A stretch of 64,000 bases of DNA from an uncultured Paracoccaceae bacterium (lineage in GTDB: Bacteria; Pseudomonadota; Alphaproteobacteria; Rhodobacterales; Rhodobacteraceae). Each line of letters begins with the position of its first letter. The first letter of the stretch is position 1. The position numbers were made by a program, and so were the translations under genes. Positions 61,877-64,000 of this stretch are shown in pieces. The notes below the pieces were generated by a model. It saw nothing but the letters and a program-made list of their open reading frames with translations, was not told the DNA's origin and searched no databases. Where the stretch lies: NCBI GenBank assembly GCA_947498985.1, contig CANMMF010000005.1, positions 372,001 through 436,000 of the forward strand, written 5' to 3'.

Positions 61877-62497
61877 ATGACACGTGATCCCAAATCCATC
61901 ATCCGCATCGCCCGCGAAACCGGCGAAGAGGGGCCGGTCGATCCGGTTGATCTGGGCGCCCGGGTGCGCGCGCTGCGCAAGGCGCGGGACTGGACGTTGG
62001 AACAGGCGGCTCGGCAGGCGGGGCTGGCCCGTTCGACCCTGTCGAAGATCGAGAACGGGCAGATGTCGCCCACTTATGACGCACTGAAGAAGCTGGCCGT
62101 GGGGCTGGAGATCTCGGTGCCGCAGCTTTTCACGCCGCCGCAGGACGAGCGGGTGACCGGGCGGATGGCGGTCACACGCTCGGATGAGGGGCAGCACCAT
62201 GCCACCGCCACCTATGAGCACGATCTGCTGGCCGAGAGCCTGACGCGCAAGAAGATGCTGCCTTACCGCGCGCGGGTGCGGGCGCGCAAAATGGAGGAGT
62301 TCGACGGCTGGGTGCGCCATGACGGCGAGGAGTTTCTCTACGTGCTGACCGGGGTGGTGCGGCTGTTCACGGAGTTTTACGAGCCCATCGAGCTGCGCCG
62401 CGGCGACAGCGCCTATTACGACGCCACGATGGGGCATAATGTGATTTCGGTCAGCCAGGAGGATGCGACGATCCTGTGGGTGACGTCGCTGGGCTGA
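61877..62497 (+). CDS. XRE-family transcriptional regulator with C-terminal cupin domain
   Basis: A 206-residue regulator. The N-domain (residues 25-80) is an XRE helix-turn-helix: LGARVRALRKARDWTLEQAA, then AGLARSTLSKIENGQMSPTY. The C-domain (residues 125-200) is a cupin with EEFLYVLTGVVRLFTE and a likely metal or ligand site in HDGEEF. This type senses a small molecule, often an acyl or amino compound, and represses catabolic genes. The divergent acyl-CoA synthetase gene is the likely target. Confidence 0.9.
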   Translation: MTRDPKSIIRIARETGEEGPVDPVDLGARVRALRKARDWTLEQAARQAGLARSTLSKIENGQMSPTYDALKKLAVGLEISVPQLFTPPQDERVTGRMAVTRSDEGQHHATATYEHDLLAESLTRKKMLPYRARVRARKMEEFDGWVRHDGEEFLYVLTGVVRLFTEFYEPIELRRGDSAYYDATMGHNVISVSQEDATILWVTSLG

Positions 62498-62525
62498 GCG
62501 GTGCGGATCTTGCGGTGCGGATCTT
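62498..62525 (+). repeat. 14-bp direct repeat, two copies
   Basis: GCGGTGCGGATCTT occurs twice with no gap (62498-62511 and 62512-62525), directly after the regulator stop codon, then GCGGGGCAGG. It is part of a repeat-rich gap of about 360 bases. Confidence 0.85.
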
Positions 62526-62559
62526 GCGGGGCAGGTCGTGCGGGGGCGGGGCTTGTCGG

Positions 62560-62640
62560 GCCCTTGCGTGCCCGCCGCGCGGGAGAGCCCTTGCGTGCCC
62601 GCCGCGCGGGAGAGCCCTTGCGTGCCCGCCGCGCGGGAGG
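62560..62640 (+). repeat. 27-bp tandem repeat, three copies
   Basis: The unit begins GCCCTTGCGTGCCCGCC and ends GCGCGGGAGA; copies lie at 62560-62586, 62587-62613 and 62614-62640, and the third differs only at its last base. The unit length is a multiple of three but no gene reads across it. Inside each unit CCCGC and GCGGG form a small hairpin. It is not a CRISPR array, as there are no spacers. Confidence 0.93.
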
Positions 62641-62674
62641 GATTGGTTGGCGTCTCCGGCTTCAGGACTCACCA

Positions 62675-62849
62675 AAGCAAAGCGTCGGAGCCTTCCCTCC
62701 CCTCGGTCCCTGCCTGACAGGGACAGTCCTTCGCGACAAGCACAATAGCCGTTTCCCGCAAGCGGGATCCCTCGGCGATTGTGCTTGTCCCGAACGCCTC
62801 TCCCTGTCTGCCCTGGCCCAAGGTGAGGGACGGCTCCGAAGCAAGGCTT
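62675..62849. repeat. Imperfect palindrome of about 175 bp (nested inverted repeat)
   Basis: The two halves meet at CCCGC-AA-GCGGG (62755-62766). Inner arms GACAAGCACAAT and ATTGTGCTTGTC are perfect. Outer arms (62675-62699 and 62825-62849) match at 20 of 25 positions (CGGAGCC with GGCTCCG, CCCTC with GAGGG). The middle parts match at about 24 of 35. It also holds a side hairpin (GTCCCTG with CAGGGAC). Transcribed, it would form one long hairpin. It lies between the XRE-cupin gene and livM. Confidence 0.88.
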
Positions 62850-62861
62850 CTCCGGGCGGGG

Positions 62862-64000
62862 TCAGCGTTCCGGCAGCAATCCGCGCGGCGAGAAGCGCAG
62901 TACCACCAGCAGCAGCACACCCATCGTGAGCAGCCGCAGATGTTGCGCGCTGTCGATCAGATGCGCCTTGAGCCAGTTGCCATCCGCCATGCCCGCAGTG
63001 AGCAGGGACATCAGACCCTGGGCCATCGGCTCCACCTGCACCCAGAAGAACCAGATCAGGAAGCCGCCCAGCACCGCGCCGAGATTGTTGCCAGAGCCGC
63101 CGACAATGACCATCACCCAGATCAGAAACGTGTAGCGCAGCGGCTGGTAGGTGCCCGGGGTGAGCTGGCCATCCAGCGTCGTCATCATCGCCCCCGCGAT
63201 GCCGCAGATCGCCGAGCCCAGAACAAACACCTGCAGATGCCGCGCGGTCACGTTCTTGCCCATCGCGCGGGCCGCGGTTTCATTGTCGCGAATGGCGCGC
63301 ATCATCCGCCCCCAAGGCGATTTCAGCGCCAGCTGCGCCAGCACCAGCAGCACGATCAGCACCAGCGCAAAGAGCGCCGAATAGCCAAGTTTTACCGCCA
63401 GTGTCGAGGCGGTGGTCACATCCGTGCCCCAGCCCGCGGCGCGTTCTATGAAGGCCGGATCCTGCTGCAGGTCGATCTCGTAGGGAACCGGGCGCGGCAG
63501 GCCGATCACGTTCTTCACGCCGCGCGCCATCCAGTCCTCGTTCTTGAGAACCGCGATCACGATCTCGGCGATGCCCAGCGTCGCAATCGCCAGGTAGTCG
63601 GAGCGCAGGCCCAGCGCGGTCTTGCCGATCACCCAGGCCGCCCCGGCCGCCAGCAACCCGCCCACGGGCCAGGACAAGAGCACCGGCAGGCCCAGCCCGC
63701 CCAGATAGCCGGTGGAGGAAGGATCGACCGCCTCGATCGCCTCCACACCGGGATCGAGCACCGCGCGGTAGAGGAAAAAGAGCCCCGCCAGCAGCGCCGC
63801 CACCGCCCAGCCGCGCCGTGTCCGCCGATAGAGCACCACCGCACCGGCAATCCCCGCCGCCCCCAGCAGCAAGGCGCCGATCACGCGCAGCCCGCCCGCC
63901 GACCAGGCCTCTGCCACCGGCGGCATGGAGGTCAGCACCACCGCGATGCCTCCCAGGGCCACAAAGCCCATGATACCGACATTGAAGAGCCCCGCGATCC
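62862..64000 (-). CDS. livM: Branched-chain amino acid ABC transporter permease, LivM-like; 5' end outside the window
   Basis: At least 378 residues are visible; the frame is open to the window edge and codons before the ATG at 63971 read GIAGLFNVGI, the LivM-type IAGLFNxG segment, so the real start is outside. There are many membrane segments. GKTALGLRSDYLAIATLGIA is the conserved permease loop that contacts the ATPase (RGDYLAIxTLG). The C-terminus RFSPRGLLPER is the LivM ending. It should work with LivH, LivG, LivF and a binding protein encoded upstream. A 175-base palindrome lies just downstream. Confidence 0.92.
   Translation of the reverse strand, partial: IAGLFNVGIMGFVALGGIAVVLTSMPPVAEAWSAGGLRVIGALLLGAAGIAGAVVLYRRTRRGWAVAALLAGLFFLYRAVLDPGVEAIEAVDPSSTGYLGGLGLPVLLSWPVGGLLAAGAAWVIGKTALGLRSDYLAIATLGIAEIVIAVLKNEDWMARGVKNVIGLPRPVPYEIDLQQDPAFIERAAGWGTDVTTASTLAVKLGYSALFALVLIVLLVLAQLALKSPWGRMMRAIRDNETAARAMGKNVTARHLQVFVLGSAICGIAGAMMTTLDGQLTPGTYQPLRYTFLIWVMVIVGGSGNNLGAVLGGFLIWFFWVQVEPMAQGLMSLLTAGMADGNWLKAHLIDSAQHLRLLTMGVLLLVVLRFSPRGLLPER

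Noticed and set aside
62560-62640. CRISPR array
   Set aside because: The 27-bp units are directly adjacent without spacers, and there are no cas genes in the window.

Overview
The window comes from a high-G+C alphaproteobacterium, most likely the Roseobacter group of Rhodobacteraceae. Support comes from a circularly permuted two-piece tmRNA gene, a B12-dependent class II ribonucleotide reductase (nrdJ), an alphaproteobacterial SspB, DUF2852, DUF4169 and DUF1194 proteins, a long TakPQM-type TRAP transporter, and a family of GC-rich hairpin repeats ending in GTATTT plus a purine tract. It reads as ordinary chromosome: dense, mostly housekeeping genes, with no transposase, integrase, phage or CRISPR locus.

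Layout. 1-1025: end of a Memo/AMMECR1 fusion. 1.1-1.9 kb: two tandem, related small exported proteins that share an upstream motif. 1.9-8.8 kb: a LuxR-type two-component system divergent from a TRAP transporter, with a strong terminator between the binding-protein gene and the permease genes. 9-12.3 kb: leucyltransferase bpt, RDD and DUF2852 membrane proteins (the latter behind twin palindromic operators) and ybaK. 12.4-18.1 kb: glnE, then the Entner-Doudoroff genes edd-eda read on the minus strand behind a LacI-type palindrome. 18.3-24.6 kb: a lipoprotein, an rRNA methyltransferase/PIN/ABC-ATPase run, fumC and sspB. 24.7-28.6 kb: chrA with a rhodanese-ChrB-like partner, a DUF1194 protein, the tmRNA gene (tag ANDNKAPVALAA) and a tRNA with anticodon CAU. 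28.7-34.8 kb: purMN, rnd, sufE, small exported proteins and a frameshifted MmcQ/YjbR gene. 34.9-42.7 kb: a minus-strand block of trpE, ppiD, an aminotransferase, gpt, an APH-like kinase, a LysE exporter and fabI. 42.8-49.7 kb: pdxH, a double cold-shock protein, a DUF192 protein, tRNA-Pro and nrdJ with NrdR, DnaA and GANTC motifs upstream. 49.8-64 kb: a sulfotransferase-like protein, tdk, a glutathione transferase, mscL, a CDF transporter, an EF-hand protein, a glycosyltransferase, icd, an MFS exporter, a K+ channel/DsbA pair, an acyl-CoA synthetase divergent from an XRE-cupin regulator, and the 3' part of livM.

Much of the gene content is central metabolism: Entner-Doudoroff sugar breakdown, TCA steps (fumC, icd), purine, tryptophan and PLP synthesis, nucleotide supply (nrdJ, tdk, gpt) and uptake of organic acids and branched-chain amino acids. 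The less explained parts are non-coding: an imperfect palindrome of about 175 bp next to 27-bp and 14-bp tandem repeats (62.5-62.85 kb), two dispersed intergenic repeat families, the paired operators before the DUF2852 gene, and the tandem small-protein pair near 1.1-1.9 kb. All assignments are from reading the sequence; no database search was run.
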